DNA of 56,030 bases from Bordetella parapertussis (GCA_945897475.1 CAMDFL010000004.1:1-56030); one strand, 5' to 3'. Numbered from the stretch's first letter, positions 25,203 through 33,979 are shown. Notes: a model not told the origin generated them from the letters alone. Program-made: numbers and translations.

Positions 25203-25327
25203 TTATCAGCTTGCTAATGCCCTTGATACCCGCATAAGCCGCTTATTTTTTGAACCTTTTGCCCTTTGCGCCACTCTATCCAATGGATGACTTTTTAATC
25301 ATCTCCCGCTCCTCCTCCCTGAGCGGT

Positions 25328-25385
25328 GCGCCTTAGATCCTAAGGCGTTTCCCCCGGGCTTTATTCCCCTTTAGCCCGGGGCTTT
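25328..25385 (+). terminator. Two adjacent hairpins between engB and hemB
   Basis: The first dyad is CGCCTTA-GATCC-TAAGGCG (about 25330-25348). The second pairs CCCCGGGCT (about 25352-25360) with AGCCCGGGG (about 25373-25381), and on the plus strand is followed by CTTTTTACTTT, a terminator-like U-run. The second hairpin encloses the engB stop codon. For engB, transcribed on the minus strand, the U-run is on the wrong side, so this strong-looking terminator would stop plus-strand (antisense) transcription, while the first hairpin could serve engB. Confidence 0.5.
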
Positions 25386-26110
25386 TTACTTTCCGGCTTC
25401 CATATTCCATCGCTGCGGCGCCGAATTCGGCCCGAGGGATTAGGTGGTTTTTTCGGGGTGACGCTGGGCGCGAGATCGGATGTCGATGAATTTGGAGTGG
25501 TGTTCGCGTGCGCCACCGTCATTGACAGCCAGCCCGCGAATACCGCTTCCGCCTCCTCGATGCCACTGCGCTTGAGGCTGGAGAACAGTTGTACCGAAAA
25601 ATGCGGCGACAACTGCGTGAGTGCTTCGCGTACCACGATCAAACGAGCCGCGGCTTCGGTGCGCGCCAACTTGTCCGATTTGGTTAAAAGGACATGAATT
25701 GGGATACCCGTTGGCCGCATGAAATCGATCATTCGTTGATCGAGCTCGGTCATTGGGTGGCGAATGTCCATCATCAGCGCCATGCCTCGCAGTTCTGGTC
25801 GTCCCTGTAAATAGCTGCCTAACACTTTGTCCCATTTCGAGCGTATGGCCCCAGGAACACTGGCGTAGCCATAACCGGGAAGATCCACCAGGAAGCGCAT
25901 TTCTCCGAGCTCGAAAAAATTAATCATCTGGGTGCGACCTGGTAACTTACTGACAAACGCCAGGCGACGTCGAGTGGCCATGGTATTGATGGCGCTGGAT
26001 TTGCCGGCGTTGGAGCGGCCTGCGAACGCAATTTCACCTGCGCTCGCGGGAAGCGGGTCATCCAAAGTGGCAACACTGAAGGCGTAGACCGCGTTTTGAA
26101 ACAGGGGCAT
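25361..26110 (-). CDS. engB: Ribosome biogenesis GTP-binding protein EngB/YsxC
   Basis: A 249-residue GTPase with G1 GRSNAGKSS, G2 region PGRTQMINFF, G3 DLPGYGYA, G4 TKSD and G5 SSLKRSG. It assists large ribosomal subunit assembly. The GTPase core ends near residue 205; the extra 45 residues (NTTPNSSTSDLAPSVTPKKPPNPSGRIRRRSDGIWKPESKKPRAKGE) form a proline- and lysine-rich disordered tail that is longer than in most homologues and may contact RNA. It is divergent from the cytochrome c4 gene, the usual pairing in betaproteobacteria. Confidence 0.95.
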   Translation of the reverse strand: MPLFQNAVYAFSVATLDDPLPASAGEIAFAGRSNAGKSSAINTMATRRRLAFVSKLPGRTQMINFFELGEMRFLVDLPGYGYASVPGAIRSKWDKVLGSYLQGRPELRGMALMMDIRHPMTELDQRMIDFMRPTGIPIHVLLTKSDKLARTEAAARLIVVREALTQLSPHFSVQLFSSLKRSGIEEAEAVFAGWLSMTVAHANTTPNSSTSDLAPSVTPKKPPNPSGRIRRRSDGIWKPESKKPRAKGE

Positions 26111-26298
26111 GGGGCTGAGGCCGGTTATAGATTGCTAAATGCGGGGTTGCTAAAATGCGGACGCCTCAAAGAGGGCAGCCGCAATGACGACGGCCTGCTA
26201 GAATATCAGTATTACAAAGCACTGATTGTCCGGGTGAGCGCGAGTTCAGCGGTACGGACAAAAGGTCCTCGTCGCTATTTTATTCGGGTCTCATAGAC

Positions 26299-26946
26299 AT
26301 GGCTTCACAAAAAATTTCGCTTCTCACCACCCTTGCATTTGCGCACGCCATATTGGCGGGATGTACATCCGCGGCGATTGCGCAGTCCGGTGCGGCCAAG
26401 GCAGATCCTGAAAAAGGCAGGGTGGTTGCCGCCAAAGTTTGCGCCGCCTGCCATGGCGAGGACGGGAACAGCCCAGCGGCAATCAATCCGAAACTGGCAG
26501 GTCAGCATCCCGAATATCTATCGAAACAACTGGCCAATTTCAAGGCCAATACAGAACGCAAGAATCCGGTGATGCTGGGCATGAGCGCAACTCTTTCGCC
26601 CGAGGATATAAAGAATATTTCTGCGTACTACTCGGCCCAAAAACCCAAGGATGGCGCGGCCAAAAATGCCAATTCCGCCGACCTGGGCCGCAAAATCTAC
26701 CGTGGTGGCGATGTGGCCAAAGGTCTGGCGGCGTGCGCATCGTGTCATGGCGCCACTGGCGCGGGAATGCCTTCGCAGTATCCGCGCCTGGCAGGACAGC
26801 ATGCCGAATACACTGAGGCGCAATTGCGAACCTTCCGTGCGGGTGAGCGTGCCAACGACCCAAATAAGATGATGCGCATGGTCGCCGAGAAAATGAGCGA
26901 CGCTGAGATCAAGGCGGTTGCCGATTACATCGCGGGTCTGCGCTAG
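26299..26946 (+). CDS. Cytochrome c4-type diheme cytochrome
   Basis: A 215-residue periplasmic protein with a signal peptide (LLTTLAFAHAILAGCTSAAIAQ) and two heme-binding motifs, CAACHG near residue 50 and CASCHG near residue 147. Each has its own downstream Met ligand region (MLGMSATLSPEDI and MMRMVAEKMSDAEI) and LAGQHxEY(L/T) repeat, the two-domain layout of cytochrome c4. It carries electrons to terminal oxidases. The cysteine in LAGCTS also makes a possible lipobox, but cleavage at AIAQ fits too. It is divergent from engB. Confidence 0.92.
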   Translation: MASQKISLLTTLAFAHAILAGCTSAAIAQSGAAKADPEKGRVVAAKVCAACHGEDGNSPAAINPKLAGQHPEYLSKQLANFKANTERKNPVMLGMSATLSPEDIKNISAYYSAQKPKDGAAKNANSADLGRKIYRGGDVAKGLAACASCHGATGAGMPSQYPRLAGQHAEYTEAQLRTFRAGERANDPNKMMRMVAEKMSDAEIKAVADYIAGLR

Positions 26947-27032
26947 CCGGTTGATTGATGCGGCGATTTCCTGACGTTTTCTTGAATAATGGAATAGTGT
27001 TCCAGGGGACCCTTAGCCACTTACAAGCTGAG

Positions 27033-27168
27033 TGTTGACAATTCTGGCAAAGAATCAGGGTTTGAATAAGGGTTTAAATACGTCCTGCCAAAATGTAGCC
27101 TTGCGCTTTTTGCAACGCTACATTTTCAGGGAAACGCGGCCTAAATGACACCCGGTTTGGTTTCGGCT
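27033..27168 (+). repeat. Intergenic hairpin repeat, copy A
   Basis: The left arm (27033-27062, from TGTTGACA to CAGGGTT) matches copy B at 33492 in 27 of 30 positions, and the right arm (27130-27168, from GGAAA to GGCT) matches in 32 of 39. Between them lies a hairpin: CCTG-CC-AAAATGTAGC-C-TTGC, loop GCTTTTT, GCAA-C-GCTACATTTT-CAGG (27084-27130). Outer stem sequence differs from copy B but pairing is kept, while the TTGC...GCAA tip is conserved. It sits between the cytochrome c4 gene and msrP in a 357-bp gap that otherwise shows nothing recognisable. It may be a mobile palindromic element or a structured RNA. Confidence 0.75.
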
Positions 27169-27303
27169 ACACCTGTTTAGGTTGCTAATGCGCTTATCCG
27201 CTGGTTGATGCCCGGGTCAGTTCGCGAGATCGAGGCTGTAAGGAATTCGGGTTTTGGCGCGACTGAGTTAGCATCGCCATAACCGAAAAACGGAGTGCTT
27301 CGC

Positions 27304-28251
27304 ATGTTGATCAAACGCCCCAGTGACCTCCGACCCACCGAGATAACCCCGCAAAATATTTATCATCGGCGGCGAGAGTTCGTTGCTGCAGCTGGAGCAT
27401 TGGCTCTTGGCGCGATCGCCGGTGCGGGAACAAATGATGCCGTCGCGCAGGATGGCGCGAAACTGGCTGGGTTTACGAAAAGCAAATTCTCCACGACTGA
27501 AAAAACGAACACCATCAAGGATGTATCCAGCTACGTGAATTATTACGAGTTCGGCACCGATAAATCTGATCCTCCCCAGTATGCGAAGCGATTGAAAACT
27601 CAGCCCTGGACGGTCGTGGTCGAGGGCGCGGTGAAAAAGCCGCGCACTTTCGGGATTGAAGATTTGATGAAGATGCAGTTGGAAGAGCGCATCTATCGCT
27701 TGCGCTGCGTTGAGGCCTGGTCGATGGTGATTCCTTGGATCGGGTTTGAATTCAACAAACTGGCGAATCTCGTCGAACCCACAAGCAGCGCGAAGTTCGT
27801 GGAATTTCACACAGCACTGCAGCCTGAGAATATGCCGGGAGTGCGTTTGCCGGTGCTTGAATGGCCATACATTGAAGGGCTGAGAATCGACGAAGCCATG
27901 CATCCATTGACGATTTTATCGCTAGGAATGTATGACCAGGTGCTGCCCAATCAAAACGGCGCGCCGGTGAGGTTGGTGGTTCCATGGAAGTACGGTTTTA
28001 AGAGCGGCAAGTCGATTGTGCGAATTCGTTTCGTCGAAAAGCAGCCACGCACCGCATGGGAGAAAGCCAATTCCCAGGAGTATGGGTTTTACTCAAACGT
28101 CAATCCGGATGTCGATCACCCGCGCTGGAGCCAACGCAGCGAAAAGCGGCTGCCGGCATTCTTTGCCAATCACAAGACGCAGCTGTTCAATGGCTATGGC
28201 GATCAGGTCGCGAGCCTTTATGCGGGGATGGATCTGCGCAAGAACTATTAA
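27304..28251 (+). CDS. msrP: Protein-methionine-sulfoxide reductase catalytic subunit MsrP
   Basis: A 315-residue molybdoenzyme of the YedY family. The N-terminus carries a twin-arginine signal (HRRREFVAAAGALALGAIAG), so it is exported folded with its cofactor. The molybdenum-ligating Cys is in YRLRCVEAWSMVIPWIGF, followed by the substrate region VEFHTALQPENMPG and the C-terminal WKYGFKSGKSIVRIRFVEKQP. It repairs oxidised methionines on periplasmic proteins, taking electrons from MsrQ, whose gene follows 12 bp downstream. ATG 27304 gives the usual N-terminus; GTG 27295 is an alternative. Confidence 0.95.
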   Translation: MLIKRPSDLRPTEITPQNIYHRRREFVAAAGALALGAIAGAGTNDAVAQDGAKLAGFTKSKFSTTEKTNTIKDVSSYVNYYEFGTDKSDPPQYAKRLKTQPWTVVVEGAVKKPRTFGIEDLMKMQLEERIYRLRCVEAWSMVIPWIGFEFNKLANLVEPTSSAKFVEFHTALQPENMPGVRLPVLEWPYIEGLRIDEAMHPLTILSLGMYDQVLPNQNGAPVRLVVPWKYGFKSGKSIVRIRFVEKQPRTAWEKANSQEYGFYSNVNPDVDHPRWSQRSEKRLPAFFANHKTQLFNGYGDQVASLYAGMDLRKNY

Positions 28252-28263
28252 TCGGATCTCGCG

Positions 28264-28896
28264 ATGCGTTTGTCCGAGCGCGCGGTAACGGCCCTCAAGG
28301 TATTTCTGTTCGTACTGGCATTGTTGCCTTTGGCCTATCTGATTGCCGGGGCATTTTTCTTTCCCGAGTGGCTGGGTGCTAATCCTGCGGAGTACATCAC
28401 GCGGTCCGTTGGCGATTGGACCTTGCGCTTGTTGTTGCTGACCCTTGCGGTAACACCCTTGCGCAGGATCACTGGCTTGACAGGGTTGTTGCGATTGCGC
28501 CGGATGCTGGGCCTGTACACGTTTTTCTACGCGCTTTTGCACCTGTCGGCTTACGTGTCGTTCGATCACGTATTCGATGTCGCGGAAATTCTCAAGGATA
28601 TCGTCAAGCGCCCGTTCATCACGGTTGGATTTACCTGCCTGGTTTTGTTGATTCCCCTGGCGGTCACTTCGACCAATGCCATGGTGCGCAGACTCGGTGC
28701 GAAACGCTGGCAGTCACTGCACCGGCTGGTGTACCTGATCGCGCCGCTGGCGGTGCTGCATTTCTGGTGGATGGTCAAGCGCGATTTGACCGAGCCGATC
28801 GTCTACGCGTTGTTGCTCGCGTTGTTGCTCGGTTATCGTCTTTATTTCAGGGTGCGCGGTTCGGGGCCGCGTTCAACCGCGGCAGTGCGCGGCTGA
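28264..28896 (+). CDS. msrQ: Heme-binding membrane subunit MsrQ
   Basis: A 210-residue, six-segment membrane protein of the ferric-reductase-like fold. Features are WLGANPAEYITRSVGDWTLRLLLLTLAVTPLRRITG, RRMLGLYTFFYALLHLSAYV (heme-ligand His in ALLHLSAYV), KRPFITVGFTCLVLLIPLAVTS and WQSLHRLVYLIAPLAVLHFWW with two further His ligands. It passes quinol-pool electrons to MsrP in the periplasm. Gene order and spacing with msrP are standard. Ends 21 bp from the convergent RND permease gene. Confidence 0.95.
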   Translation: MRLSERAVTALKVFLFVLALLPLAYLIAGAFFFPEWLGANPAEYITRSVGDWTLRLLLLTLAVTPLRRITGLTGLLRLRRMLGLYTFFYALLHLSAYVSFDHVFDVAEILKDIVKRPFITVGFTCLVLLIPLAVTSTNAMVRRLGAKRWQSLHRLVYLIAPLAVLHFWWMVKRDLTEPIVYALLLALLLGYRLYFRVRGSGPRSTAAVRG

Positions 28897-28917
28897 GGGT
28901 GCACGACAGCCCGAGCA

Positions 28918-31900
28918 TCACGTGATGACGGCGCTGGCCGGAGCGGCCCGGCGAATCTTAAGCAAATCGCCCGTCTCGACCAGCGAATAGGCGGCCGGCA
29001 CCACCACCAGCGTAAGCAGTGTCGAGGTAATCATCCCGCCAATCACGGCCAGCGCCAACGGGCCGTTGGTTTCCGATCCCGTGCCAAAGCCCATCGCAGC
29101 GGGCGCGAGGGCGAGAATAATCGTGAGCGATGTCATCAGCACCGGGCGCAAACGTATCGGACAGGCATCGCGTAGAGCCGCATCGGTATCCATTCCCTCC
29201 TGGCGTCTTTGATTGGTCAGGTCGACCAGCAAGATGGAGTTTTTCGCCACCAGGCCGATGAGCAAGACCAGACCGATCATCGAATAGATATTCAGGGTTT
29301 GCGGAATTGAATTGATACCCATGGCGTTTAGTCCCTGGCTCACCGGGCCCGATAGCCATAGCGCGAACACCCCGCCGATGATCGCCAACGGCACGGCAAG
29401 CATGATCACGAAAGGCTGCCGGAAAGAGTTGAACTGGCTCGCCAAAACCATGTACAGAAGGATCAAACCCACGGTGAAAGCGAACAGGATGAAGTTTTGC
29501 GTTTTGCCCAACTCCTTGGCTTCGCCGAGGAATTGCACCTGGTAGCCCGGCGGCAAAGTGGTGGCGGCGGCGCGAACTTTTTCGATGGCATCGCCCAGGG
29601 GAATGCTGGGGATGCCGTAGAAGCGCGCGGCGTACTGAAGATCGAAACGACCGATCACCGCGGGCCCCAGGACTTCCTTGAATCCGGCAACGCTATCCAG
29701 GCGGATTAATTGCTGTTGCCGGTTGCGGAGGTAGATTTTGCTTAAGTCGGCTTCCTGAGTAATTTGGCCATCCTGAGCCTTGACACGTACGAAATAACGC
29801 CTTCCATCGCTTTGCTCGTCGCTGAATTGCGCGATATCGATGCCGCCCGACATCATGCTGATGGCAAGCGCTATATCCTGGGAAGTGAGAGCCAGCGCCT
29901 GGGCGCGCGTTCTGTCGGGGGCCAGCACCAGTTGCGGCAGATCCAGTTGAAGATCGGTGTCGAGGCGCCCGATGGCGGGATCGGCCTGAAGCGCTTGCTG
30001 CAGTCGCAGCGCCTGTGCGCCCATCTCCTTGAGGTTGGGGCCGCTCACCACAAACTGCAGCGACTCGGTGCGCTCGCCTTGAACCAGGCCGAAAGCTCGG
30101 GCAAATACGCGCGCGCCAGCAATTTGCTGCACATCGCGGCGAACCGCTGTGAGGATTTGCTGTTGAGAGCGCTTGCGTTCCGCGAGCGGTTTCAAGCGCA
30201 CCACGACGTTGCCGTTGCTCACCTGTCCCGATCCGCCGAATCCGATCACCGCCAGGGTATTGTCGATCTCGGGGACATTGGCGAGAATGGCCTCGATCTC
30301 TTTGATCTTGCGCTCCGAATAGCTGATGTTGGAACCCAAGGGCGCGCGAAACGCGATCACGAAGCGGCCTTCGTCCTGCTGCGGCGCCAGTTCCTTGCCG
30401 ACGTTTTGAAAAAAGTAGACGCTTGATGCCACCACCGCAAGAGTGATGAAAAGCACCGTCCAACGGTGTTTCAAGGACTTGTCGAGGAAGTACCGGTAGG
30501 TGCGCTCCATGGCATCCAACCTTCGATCCAGCCAACGATGCACCACGCCATGCTGGTCCTCCACTTTGAGAAAGCGTGAGCAAAGCATGGGCGTGAGCGT
30601 CATCGAAACGAACCAGGACACCAGCACGCCGAAGGTCACCACCACCGCGAACGACTTGAAAAACTGGCCGATGATGCCGCCGATGAAAACCACCGGTGCG
30701 AAAATACAGACCAAGGACAGCGTTGCCGCGAGTACCGCGAAAGTCACCTCCCGGCTGCCGTCAAGCGCCGCTGAAACCGGGTCGGAGTTGAGAGTTTCGC
30801 GATGTCGGAACACGTTCTCAAGGACAACGATCGAGTCGTCGACCACCACGCCGATCAACAAGAGCAACGCAAGCATGGTGACTGAATTGAAGGTGTAGCC
30901 AAAAAAGTAAATCACTGCTACCGCGCCAAGCAGGGAAACCGGAATGGTGGTGGCGATGATCAAGGTAGAGCGAAAGCTTCGCAGAAACAAGAGCACCACC
31001 AGCGCCGCCAGCAAGGTTCCTTCGATCAAATGTTCCTTTAAGGAATTAACAATGTCGCGAATCAATATCGCGTCGTTGGCGGCAACCTCAATCTTCAGTC
31101 CCGGAGGCAGGTTGGGTATGATTTCATCGTTCAGGCGCTTCAGTATTTCGTCGGCGATTTGCACCGTATTGGTGTTGGGAATTTTGATGATGCCCAGGCT
31201 TACCGCCATCTGGCCCTTGTAGCGGGAAAGCTGGCGGTTATCGGCCAGGCCGTCTTCGATCACGGCAATATCCCGGAGGCGAATCGGGGCGCCCTCGCGG
31301 TAGCCGACGATCATCTTCTCCAAATCTTCAATTTTGTGGAATTCAAGGTCCAGCTTCACCAACTGCTCGGTGGTTTGGCCGGTCAGAAAGCCGCCTGACA
31401 TTTGTAGATGCTCGCGCGAGAAGGCTTCGCTGATATCCTGCGCGGCAACCGAGAAAGCGGCCATCTTGGAGGGGATTAGATTGACGCGAATGGTGCGCTC
31501 GCGCTGACCGCCGATGCGAACCTCGCCGACCCCGTCTATGGTCTCAAGAAGTTTTTTCAGCGTGTTGGAGGCGTATTGATTTAACTGCTGCTGGGTACGG
31601 TCGCCAGAGAGCGCTATCCAGAACATCGGCTGCGCATTGGTCTCTAACTTGGCCACCACCGGCGGGTCGGCATCCCTGGGCAGTCGTCGCAACACCTGAT
31701 TGACCTTGGCCTGAACCTCATTGAACGCGACATCAATGCGCTTCTCCAGATTGAAGGTAATGTTGATGCGCGACACCCCGGGACTCGAGGTGGATTGAAT
31801 GTCCTCGATGCCCGGTATGCCGTTGATGGCGGTTTCCAGCAAACTGGTGATGCCGGCGTCGATGATTTCCGGATTGCCGCCACGCAGATTGGTTTGCACC

Positions 31901-32037
31901 GAAATCACAGGAAACTCGATGTAGGGCAGGCGGTCCATGCCGATGCGCTGATAGCTAATGTAACCGAACAGAACCAGCACGGCGCTCAACATGACGGCGA
32001 GAACATGGCGTTTAATGGATAGCTCAGGCAGTGTCAT
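28918..32037 (-). CDS. RND-family efflux permease (HAE1 type)
   Basis: A 1039-residue inner-membrane pump with the HAE1 layout: membrane segment 1 (HVLAVMLSAVLVLFGYISY), a large periplasmic domain with GGNPEIIDAGITSLLE, and proton-relay segment 4 containing LLLIGVVVDDSIVVLENVFRH (paired Asp). A second periplasmic domain follows, then the C-terminal bundle ending VLLIGLVAKNSILLVDLTNQRR. Together with the adaptor upstream it exports hydrophobic or amphiphilic compounds; no outer-membrane factor gene is in the window. Several NodG/MexF-like stretches suggest the multidrug class; substrate unknown. Starts 168 bp after the adaptor gene. Confidence 0.95.
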   Translation of the reverse strand: MTLPELSIKRHVLAVMLSAVLVLFGYISYQRIGMDRLPYIEFPVISVQTNLRGGNPEIIDAGITSLLETAINGIPGIEDIQSTSSPGVSRINITFNLEKRIDVAFNEVQAKVNQVLRRLPRDADPPVVAKLETNAQPMFWIALSGDRTQQQLNQYASNTLKKLLETIDGVGEVRIGGQRERTIRVNLIPSKMAAFSVAAQDISEAFSREHLQMSGGFLTGQTTEQLVKLDLEFHKIEDLEKMIVGYREGAPIRLRDIAVIEDGLADNRQLSRYKGQMAVSLGIIKIPNTNTVQIADEILKRLNDEIIPNLPPGLKIEVAANDAILIRDIVNSLKEHLIEGTLLAALVVLLFLRSFRSTLIIATTIPVSLLGAVAVIYFFGYTFNSVTMLALLLLIGVVVDDSIVVLENVFRHRETLNSDPVSAALDGSREVTFAVLAATLSLVCIFAPVVFIGGIIGQFFKSFAVVVTFGVLVSWFVSMTLTPMLCSRFLKVEDQHGVVHRWLDRRLDAMERTYRYFLDKSLKHRWTVLFITLAVVASSVYFFQNVGKELAPQQDEGRFVIAFRAPLGSNISYSERKIKEIEAILANVPEIDNTLAVIGFGGSGQVSNGNVVVRLKPLAERKRSQQQILTAVRRDVQQIAGARVFARAFGLVQGERTESLQFVVSGPNLKEMGAQALRLQQALQADPAIGRLDTDLQLDLPQLVLAPDRTRAQALALTSQDIALAISMMSGGIDIAQFSDEQSDGRRYFVRVKAQDGQITQEADLSKIYLRNRQQQLIRLDSVAGFKEVLGPAVIGRFDLQYAARFYGIPSIPLGDAIEKVRAAATTLPPGYQVQFLGEAKELGKTQNFILFAFTVGLILLYMVLASQFNSFRQPFVIMLAVPLAIIGGVFALWLSGPVSQGLNAMGINSIPQTLNIYSMIGLVLLIGLVAKNSILLVDLTNQRRQEGMDTDAALRDACPIRLRPVLMTSLTIILALAPAAMGFGTGSETNGPLALAVIGGMITSTLLTLVVVPAAYSLVETGDLLKIRRAAPASAVIT

Positions 32038-32205
32038 GACCGTGCTCCAATCGAGTGTAGGCGTTCAAAAAAATATCCATGTGTTGCTGCAAATGGTGCC
32101 ATTCGCGCCAGTCAATAAGCAGCAAACGTAAATAATCAGCAAGCGGCAGAAATAATTTCATACTTTTGTATGTGATCCAATAGGAAGTACGTGCCATTTA
32201 GCCTA

Positions 32206-33471
32206 TTATTTATTCTCTACTTTGGATGAGTCTTGTTTGCCGGATTGGCCTTTGCCGCCGACTCGCTTGTCGGCGACTTCCTCGGTACCCGCGCCCTTCT
32301 CGGCCTTTGCTTCAGCGGAATCACCGCCGCTATTTGCACCCTTACCATCGCCACCCTTGCCTCCGCCGCCTTTGCCACCGCCGCCTTTTCCGGCCCTGGC
32401 CCCGGGCAGTGAGACATTGGCATTGTTGGTAAGAAACCCGGCGCCATCAAGGGCGATAGTTTCCCCGCCCGAGAGTCCCGAAACGATCTCGATTTTGCCG
32501 TCCTTGCGCGAACCTGTTTCAACAATCTTCTGTTGCGCCTTGCCCTCGGCGACGAGGTAGACCACTTTGCCTGCCGGCCGCAGCACCACGCTTTGTTCCG
32601 GGACGGTAACGACATTGTCCTTGATGGCGCTGACCACCTGGGCGTTGACTGAGCCGCCGCCCACCAGCGAACCGTCGTTGGCGAATACCACGATGGCATC
32701 CAGCGAGCGGCTGGTCGCGGTGATGCTGGGGCGCAATTCGCTGATCCGCGACTCAAACACTTTTCCTGGCGCCAACGGGGAAGACAGGCGCACCGCCATG
32801 CCAACCTTGATGCGGGTCGAGGCGCCCTCGGGAAATGGCAGGCGCGCGCGCAGTTGCTGCGTGCCCACGATGCGGAACATGGGGTCGCCCAACTTGACGT
32901 AATCGCCCTGGGCGACTAGGCGTTGTTCGATTCGGCCATCAATGGGCGCGAGGACCAGGGTCTTGCGCAGCGAATTGCGGCTGGCTTCCAAACGGGTCTT
33001 CGCGGAAACCACCTGTTGCAGCAGCGCATTGCGCTGTGCAGTGGTGTCGTCGAGCGCCGTCTGCGATAAAAAATTCTGCTTAACCAGCTGCGCCTGACGC
33101 TCGACGATACGTTCCTGGTTGGCGAGCAGGGTTTCCAGACGGGCGATTTCGGCTTCGTCGGCGCGCCCTTGAATCTGCTGGTCGCTGGAATCAATCTCGG
33201 CGAGCAAAGCGCCGCGTTTGAACTGCATGCCGGGCTCGGCGAGCATGCGTTGAACGCGGCCGGCGACCTCGGCGCCGACACGCGGATCGTATAGATTCTC
33301 CAAAAGGCCTATCGTGTCCTCGGTAATCTCCACCTTGCCAATCTCGGCTTTGGCCACCGTAATCAGCGTCGCCGGAGGGCCGGATTTCGCGGGCGCGGCG
33401 CGATTCTGTTCCTGGCTGCAAGCGGCAAGGATGGCTGCAATACCGGCCGCAAAGAGTAATCTGATGACCAT
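32206..33471 (-). CDS. RND efflux periplasmic adaptor with Gly/Lys-rich tail
   Basis: A 421-residue membrane-fusion protein. The N-terminus has a lipobox (GIAAILAACSQEQ), so it is lipid-anchored. It has split lipoyl halves (DPRVGAEVAGRVQRMLAEPGMQFKRGALLAEID and RKTLVLAPIDGRIEQRLVAQGDYVKLGDPMF), a coiled hairpin between them, then beta-barrel and membrane-proximal domains. The last 60 residues are unusual: KGGGGKGGGGKGGDGKG followed by charged, low-complexity sequence to the end, absent in typical adaptors of about 360-380 residues. First gene of the pair with the permease. Confidence 0.92.
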   Translation of the reverse strand: MVIRLLFAAGIAAILAACSQEQNRAAPAKSGPPATLITVAKAEIGKVEITEDTIGLLENLYDPRVGAEVAGRVQRMLAEPGMQFKRGALLAEIDSSDQQIQGRADEAEIARLETLLANQERIVERQAQLVKQNFLSQTALDDTTAQRNALLQQVVSAKTRLEASRNSLRKTLVLAPIDGRIEQRLVAQGDYVKLGDPMFRIVGTQQLRARLPFPEGASTRIKVGMAVRLSSPLAPGKVFESRISELRPSITATSRSLDAIVVFANDGSLVGGGSVNAQVVSAIKDNVVTVPEQSVVLRPAGKVVYLVAEGKAQQKIVETGSRKDGKIEIVSGLSGGETIALDGAGFLTNNANVSLPGARAGKGGGGKGGGGKGGDGKGANSGGDSAEAKAEKGAGTEEVADKRVGGKGQSGKQDSSKVENK

Positions 33472-33491
33472 TTTGTTTCTTGTGGGTTAAG

Positions 33492-33615
33492 TGTTGACAG
33501 TTCTGGCATAGAACCAGGGTTCGTATGCGTCCCGCCGATTTGTAAAGTTGCACTTTTGCAACTTTCCAAATCGGCGGGAAAGGTGGCCTCAATGACATCC
33601 TGTTTGGTTCCCGCT
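33492..33615 (+). repeat. Intergenic hairpin repeat, copy B
   Basis: Second copy of the element at 27033. The flanks are conserved (TGTTGACAGTTCTGGCA... and GGAAAGGTGGCCTCAATGAC...). The central hairpin is CCCGCCGATTTG-T-AAAGTTGC, loop ACTTTT, GCAACTTT-C-CAAATCGGCGGG (33531-33578): 12 plus 8 pairs interrupted by one T/C mismatch. It lies 20 bp upstream of the RND adaptor start codon. A spacer of about 12 bases found in copy A is missing here. In both copies a TTGACA hexamer opens the left arm. Confidence 0.75.
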
Positions 33616-33620
33616 CTGTC

Positions 33621-33646
33621 GGCTTAAGGATGACAAATTTGGCAAG
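33621..33646 (+). repeat. Partial third copy of the repeat's left end
   Basis: GGCTTAAGGATGACA followed by a TTTGGCAAG resembles the start of copy B (GGGTTAAGTGTTGACA then TTCTGGCATAG). It begins five bases after copy B ends, as if a second unit once followed in tandem and decayed. The similarity then fades. Confidence 0.35.
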
Positions 33647-33702
33647 TGCGCACGCTAGCAGTGGTACTCGTACAGGTCAAGCGACATACCGTCCGCGGAC
33701 GA

Positions 33703-33920
33703 TTATCGAAATTGCAAGTAAGACGGCGGCGTATTGGCACTGTCGAATCCCGCCGAGCGCTTGGTGTTCTCGGTGATCGCCGCCATTTCCTGGCGTGAAA
33801 TCACGTCTTTGCCCTGCTTGCAGCCGTCAGGTGCGCGGTTCTCGACGATTTGCATCGCGCGTGTCGGTCTCAATTCGCGATTCGTCAAGGTAATCTGCCT
33901 GATCGGCTTGAGCGTAGGGT
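33703..33920 (-). pseudogene. Unidentified gene remnant, 3' end
   Basis: On the minus strand a frame reads TLKPIRQITLTNRELRPTRAMQIVENRAP and onward to a stop at 33703 (last residues PSYLQFR), with codon choice like a real gene. Upstream, similarity to a plausible protein continues only in another frame (LTEPTVEAALKNHETL), suggesting a frameshift near 33915. I do not recognise the family. It sits in an 830-bp gap without intact genes. Confidence 0.3.
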
Positions 33921-33979
33921 TTCATGGTTTTTCAGCGCCGCTTCGACCGTGGGTTCGGTGAGTAAGGCTTGCTCCTAGG

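Noticed and set aside
26096..26296. Small plus-strand frame before the cytochrome c4 gene
   Set aside because: No family resemblance or ribosome site, and it lies in the divergent promoter region of engB and the cytochrome gene.
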